Positions 21,711-35,300 of a stretch of DNA of 61,298 nt are shown here, in pieces. Made by a program: the position numbers and the translations under genes. The stretch is from assembly GCA_905221605.1 (NCBI GenBank), contig CAJNDS010002313.1, positions 1,207,105 to 1,268,402 of the forward strand, in the 5' to 3' direction. Source of the stretch: Symbiodinium natans. Lineage: Eukaryota > Sar > Dinophyceae > Suessiales > Symbiodiniaceae. Within the stretch, counting starts at the first letter, position 1, and every line of letters starts with the position of its first letter. The notes below the pieces were generated by a model. It was given only the letters and a program-made list of their open reading frames with translations, was not told the origin of the DNA and ran no database searches.

Positions 21711-22001
21711 GAATAGAACAGGGTCTTGGAGGCTATTGTAGAATATCTATAGGTTTCGGGTTTAGGGTGTAGGGCATAGTGTGACCCAGGAGTAAACTAG
21801 AAACAAAAAGGGTGCACTGTGTGGCTTTGAGGGGATTGCAAGCGACCCTAGACCCTAAAAAAGGGAATAAGGGCCTACTCCGGGTGCTAGGCTACCCCAG
21901 TAATGCACCCAACACATAGCAATTAATTAAGCCGTGCCGGGGCCTAAGTACCCGAAACCCTAGACCCTGTACGTTTAGGGAACGTAGTGCGTACGTTCTG
22001 G

Positions 22002-22125
22002 GTACAAGGAGGGGCCCCCTTACTATACTAACTATATTTAAGGGACTTATGACCTTGCTTAGGATCCTTACAACCCAAGTTAGGGTCCTTATGACTAACT
22101 CTACTTATAGCCGTGGGAGCCCCTC
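22002..22125 (+). mobile_element. MITE-like family M1 copy
   Basis: Full length: TACAAGGAGGGGCCCCCTTA to GGAGCCCCTCCGTATA. It lies just beyond the proposed stop exon of gene A. Confidence 0.82.
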
Positions 22126-22253
22126 CGTATAACCAGCCTAATAGGGCTTGCCGGATGCATCTTCTTCTGTTTAGGTGTGGAGGGTGATTAAGGCGACCCC
22201 AAAACGCTAAACCCTGCACCCTAAACGGGGTTCAAGCGGAAGGGTGCCCAAAA

Positions 22254-22310
22254 CTAAGCGTTCTCAAACTCCGATGCCTCAACCCGCTTCTTGCCGAACA
22301 TCGCTTTCCT
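22254..22310 (-). CDS. Candidate last exon of gene A with stop codon
   Basis: A lysine-rich segment containing [17 protein letters not shown], ended by TAG at 22256-22254. An AG|G acceptor is available near 22306. A basic tail followed by a stop fits the end of the channel, but the join to the upstream exon was not proved. Confidence 0.42.
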   Translation of the reverse strand, partial: RKAMFGKKRVEASEFENA

Positions 22311-25300
22311 CTTGGGCATTCTTTGGCAAACCCTAAACCCTAAACCCTAAACCCTAAACCCTAAACCCTAAACCCTAAACCGGGCAGATGATAGGTTCCT
22401 TATCTATGAGTTAGTACGGTAGGGGGCTAATCCAAAACCCTACACCCTAAGGAAAACCCTGATTAATAGCCCCTAGTTAGAAGGTTTAGGGTTTAGGGCT
22501 TAGGGTTCTCCATCATTTTCCCTGTCATCGTCTTTTGCCTGCTCCGGGGGAGGGGTGGGACGTCAAAGCGGGTCTGCACCCTGAAGTCCTAAAACCCTAC
22601 CCCGTGATTGTTGGGGATGTGGGGATAGAAGAGCCCTGAAGCCTAAAGCCTTAAGGCTTTGCATATGGGCTTGGGCCATACCCCTCCAGGACATACGTTG
22701 AGCTTGATTTAAAGCCCAAGAATATACGGTATATCCTGGTAAGACACATCGACCCTCAAGGGAACTCAAGATTGACCAAGAGAAGCTAGACACAAGAGTA
22801 GCCCTAGGAGTAAAAAGGTTGCCCTTTTTGGATTCAAGGGGCATCTAGGGGAGCCGAAACACACGATCATGTCTATGTATCCATCTTGTGACAACTTCTT
22901 ATAAGTTTCGTGCCAACAATCTACCTTGGCATACTAAACCCCAAACCCTAAACCCTAAACCCTAAACCCTAAACCCTAAACCCGAGAAACACCTCGCGGC
23001 CTCAGGCCCGAAACCCCAAAAAGGGTTTAGGGTTTAGGGTTTAGGCTAAGGGCTTAGGGCTTAGGGTCTAAAACCTGCAGGCTTGAGGGTCCTGAAAATT
23101 CAAGCTCGACCTGGCAAACGAGTCTCTGTATTCGCTGCCAACTCCATTGAGTCACCAGTGACACCAGTGATCGCCACCAGCCTTGTTTCTGAAGAGACTT
23201 TGAAGTGTAAGGGTTAGCTTGCTCCCCTTCTCATGGTGAGGGTTACCTTAACAAGCGTTTGCAGCTATACTCCCCCCCCCCCCCCCGCCCGGCAACATAA
23301 CCCTCAGGGGAGGACACCGTGGGGTCGTTAGATTTTAAACTAAACTCGGTCTACTCCTCGCCCATCACCCTAAACCCTAAACCCTGAACCCTGAACCCTA
23401 AACCCTAAACCCTAAACCCTTCAGCCCCGGGCATGCCTTCCTGTAGTGCCCAACCCCAGAGTCTGGAGTACCCAGCTGTGCCCAACCAAAGAGTATCCCC
23501 AGAAACTGCCTGCAGCGTTTAGCCCCCTAAACCCTAAACCCTAAACCCTAAACCCTAAACCCTAAACCCTAAACCCTAAACCCCTGGAGCCCCCAACCGC
23601 AGAGTGGGACGCAAAATCCTTACCTTAAGGGTGGGGATGCTAGAAGTAAAATAAGCTTGTTGGCAATTCTTCAGTATTCTAGTATATGCAAGGAGGGGCC
23701 CCCTTTCTATACTAACTATAGTTAAGATACTTCTAACTAACCTAAGTTAGGATCCTTATAACCCAATTTAGGGTCCTTAGAACTCTACTTATAGCTAGGG
23801 GGGGGCCCTCCTTGTACAATGAGTGCGTATGGTATGGAATGGCTCATTCATGTTGTAGTGGTTGAGAATCGCCGTGCGCTTGTAGTTTAGCAACTATGGG
23901 TTTTGCGATTGGCGCTGTGATTCTGTTGAATACCATTAACAGGGCCTGTGCCACATTCTGCTTCTGCTATCTATCCATCCTTTCTTCTTCCTGCTCTCAC
24001 TGTCCAGAAGAATCACAATCATTGCTCTCACTATGGCTATCGCTTCTATTCTCCTAATTTGCTTGTTCTCAGTACATCTTACAAGGAGGGGCCCCCTTAT
24101 AACCTAAGTTAGGATCCTTATAACCCAATTTAGGTCCTTATAACTCCACTTATGGCCAGGGGCACCCCTCCTTGTAGGGGAGATACAAACGTAGGCCTCT
24201 AAGCCCCAAGCTCCCATCAGGGCCTTCTACAACCGGGCTCTGTTGGGGGGTCCAGTCGAAGCAAAAACCCCAACGAAACCCCAAATTTTCAACAGGACTT
24301 GGGAGTTTGTGGGGCTGCCCAAGACCCCAAAACCCCGAAAAACCCCTAAACCCTGACGCCGTCCATCCCTAAACCCTAAACCCTAAATCCCAAACCCTAA
24401 CTATACCCTAACCCCTCCCACCCGAAAACTGTCCGAGGGGCTGTTGGAGAATATGGTTCAGCTCTCCTTCGACGTATGTGAAGAACTTGCCTTGATTTCC
24501 TGAAGGCAGGGCTTAGGGTTTAGGGTTTAGGGTTTAGGGTTTAGGGTTTAGGGTTTAGGGTTTAGGGTTTAGGGTTTAGGGTTTAGGGTTTAGGGTTTAG
24601 GGTTTAGGGTTTAGGGTTTAGGGTTTAGGGTTTTGGGAGGAAGGCTCAAGGGTGCTTAAAGCGGCCCATCCCTACCCAAACAATATTAGGACATGCATTA
24701 CGCAGGCCGATTTCTTGACTAAGTTCGGGAACCCTAAACCCCAAACCCTGAACCCTGAACCCTAAACCCGAAACCCTAAACCCTGAACCCTAAACCCTAA
24801 ACCCTAAACCCTATTGCTGGCAAGCGTCGGATTAGCCAGGTCTGATCCTCGGGTCGCAGGACTTATGGGCTTTGGATGCCTGGTGCATTGGGCGAAGTAG
24901 GGTTTAGGGTATACCGTAGGGTTTAGGGTTTAGGGTTTCGGGTTTAGGGTTTAGGGTTTGGGGTTTGGGGCTTAGGGTTTGGGGTAAGGAAGTGGCACCC
25001 TAATAGATCTTCCCTTCGGGCCGATACCCTTCACCCTTCCTTTGTGCCATCCCCGGGGCCCTGAACCACAACACCGAAGCGCTGAGAAAGGCGAGGTGTG
25101 CGTGCACGCACGCTCGCGCGCGTGGGTGCGTGTGTGTGTGCGTGTGCGTCTCTGCGTGCGTGTGTAAGCCCTACAGCCCTACAGCCCTAAAGCCCTAAGC
25201 CCTAAGCCCTACGCCCTAAACCCACGCCCCAAGTACTCCTCGTTTTGGGAGTCGGGGTAGTACAGGCTACCACAGTCATGGCGTTCAGGAATGTGGCTAA

Positions 25301-26338
25301 GATTTGCCTGCATTATTTGTAGTTGTAAGTAGAGTTCTAATGAGGACCCTCAACTGGGTCATAAAGATCCTAACTCAGGTTACAAGTCCCTTATAAGTAT
25401 ACTTTGCATAGTAACGGGGGCCCCTCCTTGCATACTTAAGCACTAAACCCTAAATCCTAAACCCTAAATCCTGAACCCTGAACCCTAAACCTTAAACCCG
25501 AAACCCTAAACCCTAAACCCTGAACCCTGGACCCTAAACCCTGAACCCTAAACCCTAAACTCTATACTGCTTGGCCCATGCGGCGTGGATGACTTTGCCC
25601 ACGTCGATAGCTCGGGCTGGGCCCCGGAGCCGCAAGCAGCCCATTAAAAACTCCTGTGCTTAGGGTTTAGGGTTTAGGGTTTTAGGGTTGAGGGTTTAGG
25701 GTTTAGGGTGGAGGGTTTAGGGTCTAGGGTTTATAATTGGGGTCTAGGGTTTCGGGTTCAGGGGGGGCATCTCAGTTTCTTGAACATCTAGGGTGTCTAA
25801 GGATTAAAACTTTGGGGATGGGGTGTTGTAAGTCGCTCCAGGTGCAAAATGCAAATGGGGTCAATCTGGCGCATCCAACCTGCACAAATTCCCTCTGCTG
25901 GTGGACAGACGCACTGGTCTTTGAATCATGGACCCATCCCTCCCTCCTTCGCCCCCCCTCGCCCCTCGCCCTCCCTCGCCCTCCTTCGCCCCCCCTCGCC
26001 CCTCGCCCTCCCTCGCTCTTCCTCGCCCTCCCTCGCCCTCCCTCGCCCTCCCTTGGCCTTTCTCTCTTTCTCTCTTTCTCTCTTTCTCTCTTTCTCTCTT
26101 TCTCTCTTTCTCTCTTTCTCTCTTGCTCTCTTTCTCTCTTTCTCTCTTTCTCTCTTTCTCTCTTTCTCTCTTTCTCTCTTTCTCTCTTTCTCTCTTTCTC
26201 TCTTTCTCTCTTTCTCTCTTTCTCTCTGTCTCTCTGTCTCTAGGTCTCTCTTGATGTCTCCCTCTCTCTCTCTCTGTCTTTATCCCTGTCTTTCTCGCTT
26301 TCTTTCCCTCTTTCTTTCTCTCTCTCTCTCTCTCTTTC

Positions 26339-26373
<35 letters not shown>

Positions 26374-29300
26374 TTTCTCTCTCTTTTCCCATAAATCTGA
26401 TGGAAATAATTCAGCTGATGGCGAGGACATAAATAGTCAATTTATACATCAACCTAGTACGTCCCTCTCTCTCTCCCTCTCTATCTCTGTCTGTGTAGCT
26501 CTGTCTCTCTGTCTCTGCTTCTCGCCCTCTCTCCTGCGTTGAACTAGGACATGAAAGTGGACGGCTCAATAGCTTTTAGGGTTTAGGGTTTAGGGTTTAG
26601 GGTTTCACACCAGCCTGACCTATAAGCCAACCTTATATCGCAACTCCTGAGTACGGTGTGCCGAACAAACCTTCAATCCGGTAAATACAAAACAATCACG
26701 AATTCTTGTCAAGGAACGAAAAGTCACCGTACTGAAGGGCAAAACAGCATGTCATGTCGTACCCTAAACCCTAAACCCTAAACCCTAAACATACTGTACC
26801 CTAAGCCCTAAACCAGAAACCCTCAACCTTGAATTTCTTGTCCCAAGGGATATACTTACACAATGAAGACTGGGGTCCCACAAAAAACAACTTTACGCCT
26901 TAGAGAACCTGCGTTAACTCTTATATGGCCGGCTACATGGTCCCTTCATATGGGCCCTTCAATGAGGACACCTTACATACCCCTTGCACACCGCCCACAC
27001 TTCGTAATCATGTAAAGAAGGTAAGGGACACAGGGACCGTGTACCCTAAACCTTAAACCCTAAACCCTAAACCCTGAACCCTGAACCCTAAACCCTAAAC
27101 CCCCCTTAGAGCTTCAGGCCCTGCGGAGCTTCAGGGTTTAGGGTTTAGGGTGCCGATGTTCAGCACGCACCCTCCCTGTCCAGTGGTCATTCTTCGACTG
27201 GGTAGGGAACATCGGAGCCACAAGGCTTCTTGGGTCAGTTAGGGTTTAGCGTCTAGGTTTAGGGTTTAGGGTTGAGGGTTTAGGGTTGAGGGTTGAGGGT
27301 CTGAGGGCTGGTAGGGATGTTTTTGCGGGGCTTCTTGAGCCTCGACTTCGACGTAGCCACCATCGTCTAAATCCAGCAGCTTGAAGAATGACCAAGCCTC
27401 GGGTTTAGGGTTTGGGGTTTAGGGTTTAGGGTTTAGGGTTTTGGGTTTAGGGTTTAGGGTTTGGGGTTTAGGACGTTTAAGGGTTCGGGGTTTGGGGGGC
27501 TTAGGGCTTAGAGGGTTCAAGTGATTGAAGAAGAGCCTGCTCTAAGGGAGAAGAGGTTAGGGTTTAGGACTTAGGGTTTCGGGTTTAGGGTTTCGGGATT
27601 AGGGCGTAGGTCTTAGGGTGTTAGGGGAACTCCCCGAGCCCTAAAAAGAATCGAAGATGCATGCCGAAGTCGACCCTAAACCCTAAACCCTAAACCCTAA
27701 ACCCTAAACCGTAAACCGTAAACCTGAAACCCTAAACCCTAAACCCTAAACCCTTAACCCTAACCCTAAACCCTACAGGGGCTTCAGAGTTTAGGAGTTT
27801 AGGGTTTCCGTGTGGGTCCTGACACCCTCGACATCAGCCCAGCATCGTCCCACACATCCAGGCCCAGGACTTCGAAATACGCCTGGCACAATGGTGGGCT
27901 TGGGGCTTAGAGGCTTAGTGATTAATGGTATGAAGGGGTTTAAGGGTTGAAGGGTTTAGGGTTTTCAAGGGTTGAAGAGTTTAAGGGTTTTATGGCTTTC
28001 AGGGTTTAGGGGCTAAGGGCTTTCGAGGGTTTAAAGGGATTTCGAGGGTTTCAGGGAATCCTCGAGGGTTTAATGGTTTTTGAGGATCTAAAGGCCTACA
28101 AGCTGGGTCTTTCTTGGCCACCTGAACGGCCGGTGAGTTAATCTTCTCCTCGAACATGGCGAAGGTGATTGCACCAGTCTTGTCCTTAGGTCTTGGGGTT
28201 AGGGTGCAGTGGTCAGCTATAGGCCCTAAACCCTAAACGCTAAATCCTAAACACTAAACTCTATCTTTCAAGCCCCTTGCCAAAGCATAGTGGTTGACGT
28301 CTCTGAGCGACACGGCTTGGCGCCGTCAAAATGCTGGCAGCGTGTTTTCAGGAATGCTGCTCTCAAAAGCTTTAGGCTTTCGGGTTTAGGGTTTCAGGGC
28401 TTCAGGGTTTAGGGTTTAAGCAAAAACTCAAAGCATATATATGTATATATATATATATGTATGTATATGAATATGTATATGTATATGTGTATAAATAAAA
28501 AATATTATGTATATATATATATTTATATTTATAGATACACATACATATTATATAGAGACACAGGCAATGAACTGGGTCTGGGGTTTAGGTTTAGGCCTTA
28601 GGGCTTCGGGTTGTCGTAACCAGTGATTGCGGAACATCTCCCTTTTGAAGGCTGCACGGGTTGCTCTAGGTACGGTTCAGGGGTTGAAGGCGCCAATTCA
28701 CAGAAAATGTTAAAGCGACCTAGATGCTGAACACGGTTGGACAACATACTGTAAAGGCTACCAAGGGATCGTCTGCAACATATACATCCTAAACGCCTCT
28801 GATGTAGTTCCTTTTATGCGTCATGCGCGTTATCACCGTAAACACTGAAACCGGCCAAAAAGGGAGCTGCAACGGAGTCCTACCGCAATGCTAGATGCAA
28901 TTCACTTGCCCACGACCCTCACCCGAAATTCTCGTCATTTTTCAAGGCAAGTGCAAACCTTAGAAGCACAATAAGAACGAATGACCTGTTTAGGGACTCT
29001 AACCCTAAACCCGAAAGCCCCAAACCTCAGGGTGTGTTTTGGGCTGTTTTGGGCTGTTTTGGCTTTTTTTGCATTGTTTCCATGGCTTTTGTAAAGCTTT
29101 TAGGGCTTGGAGTCTTTTGGGAGGTGAGGGTTTGTCAAGGTGGTGCAGATATTGTTGGGGTGTAGGGTTTAGGGGATTCGGGTTTGGTTTAGGGCCCTAA
29201 ACCCTAAACCCTAAACCCTAAACCCCAAACCCTAAACCCTAAACCCTAAACCCTTGTCTCAAGATTTGGGAATGATGGGCAGCTCTTCTGAACCGGACAA

Positions 29301-32300
29301 GGCATCCTCCAAAGGCAGACATCGCACTTTATTCGATTTTCTACAAGGAGGGGCCTTACTACACTAACTACAGTTTAGGGACCTATAACCTAAGTTAGGA
29401 TCCTTATAACCCAATTTAGGGCCCCACTAACTACAGTTTAGGGGACCTATAACCTAAGTTAGGATCCTTATAACCCAATTTAGGGCCCTTATAACTCTAC
29501 TTGTAACTAGGGGGGGCCCCTCCTTGTAGCTCAAGCTCTAAGCCCCTAGACCTTCTATTTGCTTCAGAACCCACCTAGCACATGAAGAATCAGAAACCCG
29601 ATATCACCCTAGGAAGAAGTTTTTTTTTGTTTGGGGGGGGGGGGGGGGGGGGGGGGGGCGGGGATTCTTCAGCAAAGAAAAAGTTGTGGAACCAAAGCCC
29701 TAAGGCCATCAGCCCAAATTGCCGTACTCTAAACCCTAAACCCTAAACCCTAAACCCTAAACCCTAAACCCTAAACCCTAAACCCTAAACCCTAATTCCA
29801 CGAGCCGAGATTCGTCCCCCAACTTGCTGAAGAGCGCCTTGATCTTGTCGACATGAGCCTTCTTGTTCTTGAGGATGGAGTGGACCTTGCTAGAAACCCT
29901 AACCCCAATGGTTTAGGGTTTAGGGTTTAGGGGTATTTTTTAGGGTTCCTAAACCCTAAACACCAAAACCTAAACCTTTTTGTCCCTAAACTGGGCATTC
30001 AGAAGGGGTTCCTATTTGGTAGCTGCTTGGCCCAAGTTTCTAAATCGGGGCCTAGTAGGGGTTTTGGCATCTTTGAGGTTTAGGGTTTAGGGTTTAGGGT
30101 TTAGGGTTTAGGGTTTAGGGTGTAGGGTTTAGGGCCCCAAACCCTCCACCCGAAGCGCATTGCAATGAGCAAATGAACGTGCTTAGCCTCCTGCTTGACT
30201 CACCCCGACATCATGAACCCCCCTCTAAGCCCCTTGGTTGAGAAAAACTGAAGCTTAAAAGGCTCACATGGGTCCCTAAACCCTTATGGCAAAACCCTAG
30301 CTTGAACCCCTCAACCCCAAACACGTAACCCTTGAACCCTAAACCCGAAACCCAAAATCATCTTTCCGTAGTGCCCTGAAGCTGAGATGCCACAGCTGTG
30401 TGATCATTCTGGGCGCTCTCAATCGCGCTTTGACAGAACACTCCTCATGGGCTTGGGCCCTAAACCCTAAACCCTAAACCCTAAACCCTAAACCCTAAAC
30501 CCTAAACCCATTTGGGCTCGGGCTTACAGAGCTTAAAGGGCTTACAACACGGAGAGGGTTTATGAAGTTTTTGGGGTTTGCAGGCTGCAACTGTATAGGT
30601 CTCGTATGCACTCACAATCTCGGATTGTAGGGGGTCAGTTTGGTTCTTATTCGGGTTTTTGAAAGGGTGAAAAGGGGAGAGGGTGGGGGCGGGGGTGTGG
30701 GGGGGGGGGGGGGGGGGGGGGGGGAAGAAGGTCTCTGTTCGCGACAGTCCCAATCCCCAGAAGCTGCATCATGAACCCCTACAACTCCCTGAACATCAGC
30801 CCCCCAAACCCTATAAACCCCAATTACACCCTAAAACTACTTTCGCTTCATGCAGAATGTAGAGTTATGGGTTTAGGGTTTAGGGTTTAGGGTTTGGGGT
30901 TTAAATTACACCCTAAGACTACTTTCGCTTCATGCAGAATGTAGAGTTCTTCTGAGTCAAGGACTCCCTCAAGCGCAACCTTCGCAGCAAACTCACAAAA
31001 CCTGACCGAGGCCATGAGCCCGAATGCAGACACATGACGCAGAATCAGGAACCTGCTGATATGAAGTAAGGTTTAAGGGTTTAAGGGTTTAAGGGTTTAA
31101 GGGTTTAAGGGTTTAGGGTTTAGGGTTTAGGGTTTAGGGTTTAGGGTTTAGGGTATATATTTCTTGTACCCCCAAAAGCACACCAGGTATATACACTCAC
31201 CAATATTAAAAAGGAACTTTATATACACTCATCATTAACAGTAATATGAACCCTGCTTCATACAAGTACAGAGGGCTCACGCTGCACGACACGATCTGCG
31301 AAACTTACAACATATGACAAAAGCACTCGCTCACTCTCTCTCTCTTTCCCTCCCTCCCTCCCTCCCTCCCTCCCTTCCTCCCTCGCTCTCTCTCTTTTGT
31401 TTTTTTATTGTTTCCGCCTTTTTTCCAGCGACACGAGCAAAACGTCGACAATGAGATTGCGGAGCGACCCTCTTCTGATGTATCCACTTTATTAATTAAC
31501 AAGAAGCCAAATTGCAGCATTCCGCAACCACTGCACAGCCGCTGCGCGACGCGCACGAAGACACCTCGCAAGATTCCCCAAGTACGGCTTCTGCAAACAA
31601 ACACAGCGCAAGACGATGCCCAAACACAGGATTTCGTAACTGTAGCAGCCGGGCGACACGCACGAACGCATGGCAAAACCATGCCGAAAGGCAGGATTCC
31701 GCAAACAGCCGCTGCGCGACACGAATCGCGAACACATCGCGAAACGATGCCAACACGCCCACAGAGGCTTTTGCAACTACAGCCCCGGCCACACGCACGA
31801 ACACGTCGCGAAACGAGCCAAAACACAGTTCCGCGGCAAGTAATACTGTATGTTGCCGCCGCGGGACATGCACGAAAGCATCACGAAACGCTGTCCAAAC
31901 GCGCGGACAGATTTTTGTCACCTTCTCTATGCCTGGACTTGCAGCGGGAGCCCTTGTCCGAAAAGGCCCACAGCCCCCAACCCCAAAAGGAGAACACGAG
32001 CTTGCTACTTCAATAACATGTGAAACCCTAAACCCTGTAAAACGTAGGCTGTCATGAGGCCATGCCAGATCCTAAGTCCGAAGACCATAAGCCCTAAAAT
32101 GCTCAGCAGTGAGCAGTGTGCAGTGTTCAACTTTGGAGTTTAGGGTTCAGGGTTTAGGGGTTATAAGTGTTTAGGGTTTAGCCTCTAAACCAAAGCCTCT
32201 AAACCAAAAAGCCCTACACCCTACACCAGGTTGCCCAGTTACCTAGGACTAATAAACGGTGGCCTTTATTGCATCAAGGTGTCTACAAAGGGAACCTAAG

Positions 32301-35300
32301 CCCCCAAAAAGGAATAAGACTACTACACCAGGTTGCCCAGTTACCTAGGACTATAAAAGGGGCGGCCTTTTTGCATCAAGGAGTCTATAAGGGGACCTAC
32401 AAGCCCTCAAACAAGAATAAGGGCACTCCTGGGCACACAAGTAAACTCCATCCTAAACCCTAAACCCTAAACCCTAAACCCTAAACCCTAAACCCTAAAC
32501 CCTAAACCCTAAACCCTAAACCCTAAACCATCCTATCTGGGTCCTGTCACGACATTGAGGACGGCGAAGAGTGTGAAACCTGATCAAGAAGGTTTGGGTT
32601 TAGGGTTTAGGGTTTAGGGTTTAGGGTTTAGGGTTTAGGGTTAAGGGTTAAGGGTTTAGGGTTTAGGATTTAGGTTTAGGGTTTAGGGTTTAGGGTTTAG
32701 GGTTTAGGGTTTAGGGTTTAGGGGCAGGGTTTAGGGTACCGGGTTTAGGGCTTAGGGTTTGGGGTTTCGGGCTTAGGGCTTAGGGCTTAAGGCTTAGGGT
32801 TTAGGGTTTAGGGTCTAGGGTCTAGGGTCTAGGGTGCGTAGCTATGTGTGTACCTCCCAACAAATAGAAAAGCCTTTTATAGGAAGCGCCAGAGCGGATG
32901 GACCATTTAAGAAGAGCCACCCTACAGCCCGCAAATAAGCCTCAAGAAACCCTGCTTTTGTCCAACAACATTTCCCACAATCCCCCCCCTCTCCCCCCAA
33001 AAAAAAGAAGAAAAAAGTAGCAGTGCTCATAATCCCCGTACTCAACCCTATGAGAGGACCTTTCTTTCACGCGTTCTCGGTTTGACTAGCCCATCCATTT
33101 GGGGAGCCAAAACCCTAAACCCTAAACCCCAAACCCCAAACCCTAAATCCTAAACCCTAAGCCCTATGTACACCCTCAACCCTAAACCCTAAACCCTAAA
33201 CCCTAAAACCTAAACCCTAAACCCTAAACCCTAAACCCCAAACAGGGCGGTCCTCTGTTGGCAGCCAGGGGGCTGATGTAGAAGAGGAAAAGAAATCCCC
33301 AAATCTCCGACCTTACTTCTCCAGTAACCAACAAGTTCGTGGTTTAGGGTTTAGGGTTTAGGGTTTAGGGTTTAGGGTTTAGGGTTCAGGGTTTAGGGTT
33401 TAGGGTTTAGGGTTTAGGGTTTAGGGTAAGTTGGAACATGGTTCAAGGATGATTAGAGCTGGGATGCCCTTTAGTATACATTTTTGGGGTATGGGGATAA
33501 GGATGTTCCAACTTTTTGGAGTTTACTGTAGGGCTTACCTAGGGGGACCCCTGTTCCTCCAGTCTTATGGGTTGTACCTAAAAAAATAAGGTAGCTACTA
33601 CTAAAATAGAGTCCCAGGTAGGGTTAGGGATACCAAAAAAGGCACAAGCAAAAATCTTTGAGTACAACTACTCCAGCAACCAACGGGTGTAACCCTAAAC
33701 CCTAAACCCTAAACCCTAAACCCTAAACCCTAAACCCTAAACGCAAAAAAACAAAACAAAACAAAAAAACGAAAAGTCTTGAGTACAACTATTGGCAGAG
33801 TATGCGACACTGCCAGCAGCGGTGATATGACATCTTCCCAGCTGACGCCGCCGGCGATGCTCATGTACAGACTCAGCCTGGGTAGAGGAGTTTCCCTTAC
33901 CTTGTTTAATGTAGGGTTTCGGGTTTAGGGGTTTTGGGTTTAGGGTTTAGGGTTTGGGGCTTAGGATTTAGGGTTTAGGATTTGGGGTTCAGGGGTTGGG
34001 GGCTTTGGGTTTAAGGTTTTGGGGCTTGGGCTTTTGGGGGGTTTGGGGGGTTTCGGGCTTGGGCTTCGGGTCTTTCAGTCTCTGCTTGGGGGAAGTTGTT
34101 CCAAGTTCTGAGGCCCCCAAAACCCTAAACCTTATACAAGGAGGGCCCCCCTACTAGACTAACTGCTGTAAAGGGCCTTATAACCCTACTTGTGACTAGG
34201 GGGGGCCCTCCCTGTAGCCCTAAACCCGAAAACCCGCAAAACCGTAAACCCAAAAGCCTAGAAACCCTAAGGGCTAGGCCCCAAACCCCAAACCTTTTAG
34301 GCGGGGCTTGAGGGGCTCAACTCACGCGTGCGGGGATTCGGATCGGCTTCTGGGGTGTCAGGGGTTGGTGAGTTCGCTTCGGAACTGTCCGTGAGAATGC
34401 ATGCATATACCCTGGACCCTAAACCCTAAATCCTAAATCCTAAACCCTAAATCCCAAACCCTAAACCCTAAATCCGAAACCCTAAACCCTAAAGTGGCAC
34501 CGAATCCGGAGCGACTACTCGTTTTGGGCTTCAACGGCCTGAGGATGGAACATCAAAGGACGTAAGAACACACAGGAGGTACCCCAAGGGTCCATGTGCC
34601 TAAATAGGGAATACTTGGGTCTTAAAGTACTTGCTATATACCCCTAAACCCTAAACCCTAAACCCCAAACCCGGGAATTTGGGGCCCAAGTAAATAACAA
34701 TGAGATATATGGACCCTGAGAGTTCACGCGGCTTTGAGGTTGATTAGGATTTATGGGGGGTTCACAGGGTTTACACAGGGTTGATATATATATATATATA
34801 GGGCTTCTATTTGGTCTACAGCGCTTGTATGACTTACACGAAGGGGCCCCCCTAGTTATAAGTAGAGTTATAAGGACCCTAGATTGGGCTATAAAGATCC
34901 TAACTTAGGTTATAAGTACCTTAACTATAGTTAGTATAGTAAGGGGGCCCCTCCTTGTATAGGCTTTTGTAGGGTGATTAGACATTGAAGGGGGTTTGGG
35001 GTTTAGCAGTCTTTTTGGGCTTCATGAGCGGATCCCTCCAGTGCTTCTGACTGAAGAAGCCAGGAAGCATTGAATTGGCAAGGGAGCCAAAATACTTGTT
35101 CGCGAGCTCCAGCTCTCTAGCCGTCAAGACAGTCGATATCGCTGCATCATGTTCCAGCAGGAAGTCGTTCACGGCTTGCGTAAACAGAACTCCTAGGTCT
35201 GTGCAAGCGATAAACCCGAGGGAGCCCAGACCGGAGAGAGCTAGGGTGGGGAGAGTTGCGGGCGTTAGCCCGGGTTAGGGCTTACATGTGTGAGTTTTCC

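Noticed and set aside
25737-26430. Frames of 168-189 codons with [10 protein letters not shown] or RERKRERE repeats
   Set aside because: Microsatellite translation, sense and antisense of the CT tract.
31305-32057. Protein genes on either strand in the 31.3-32.0 kb region
   Set aside because: Several equally open overlapping frames over a degenerate minisatellite, no family features.
34978-35172. 64-codon minus-strand ORF as an independent small gene
   Set aside because: Its first part is the pore-turret exon of gene A, but the continuation past 35069 is intron. The joined exon at 33806-33877 restores the pore.
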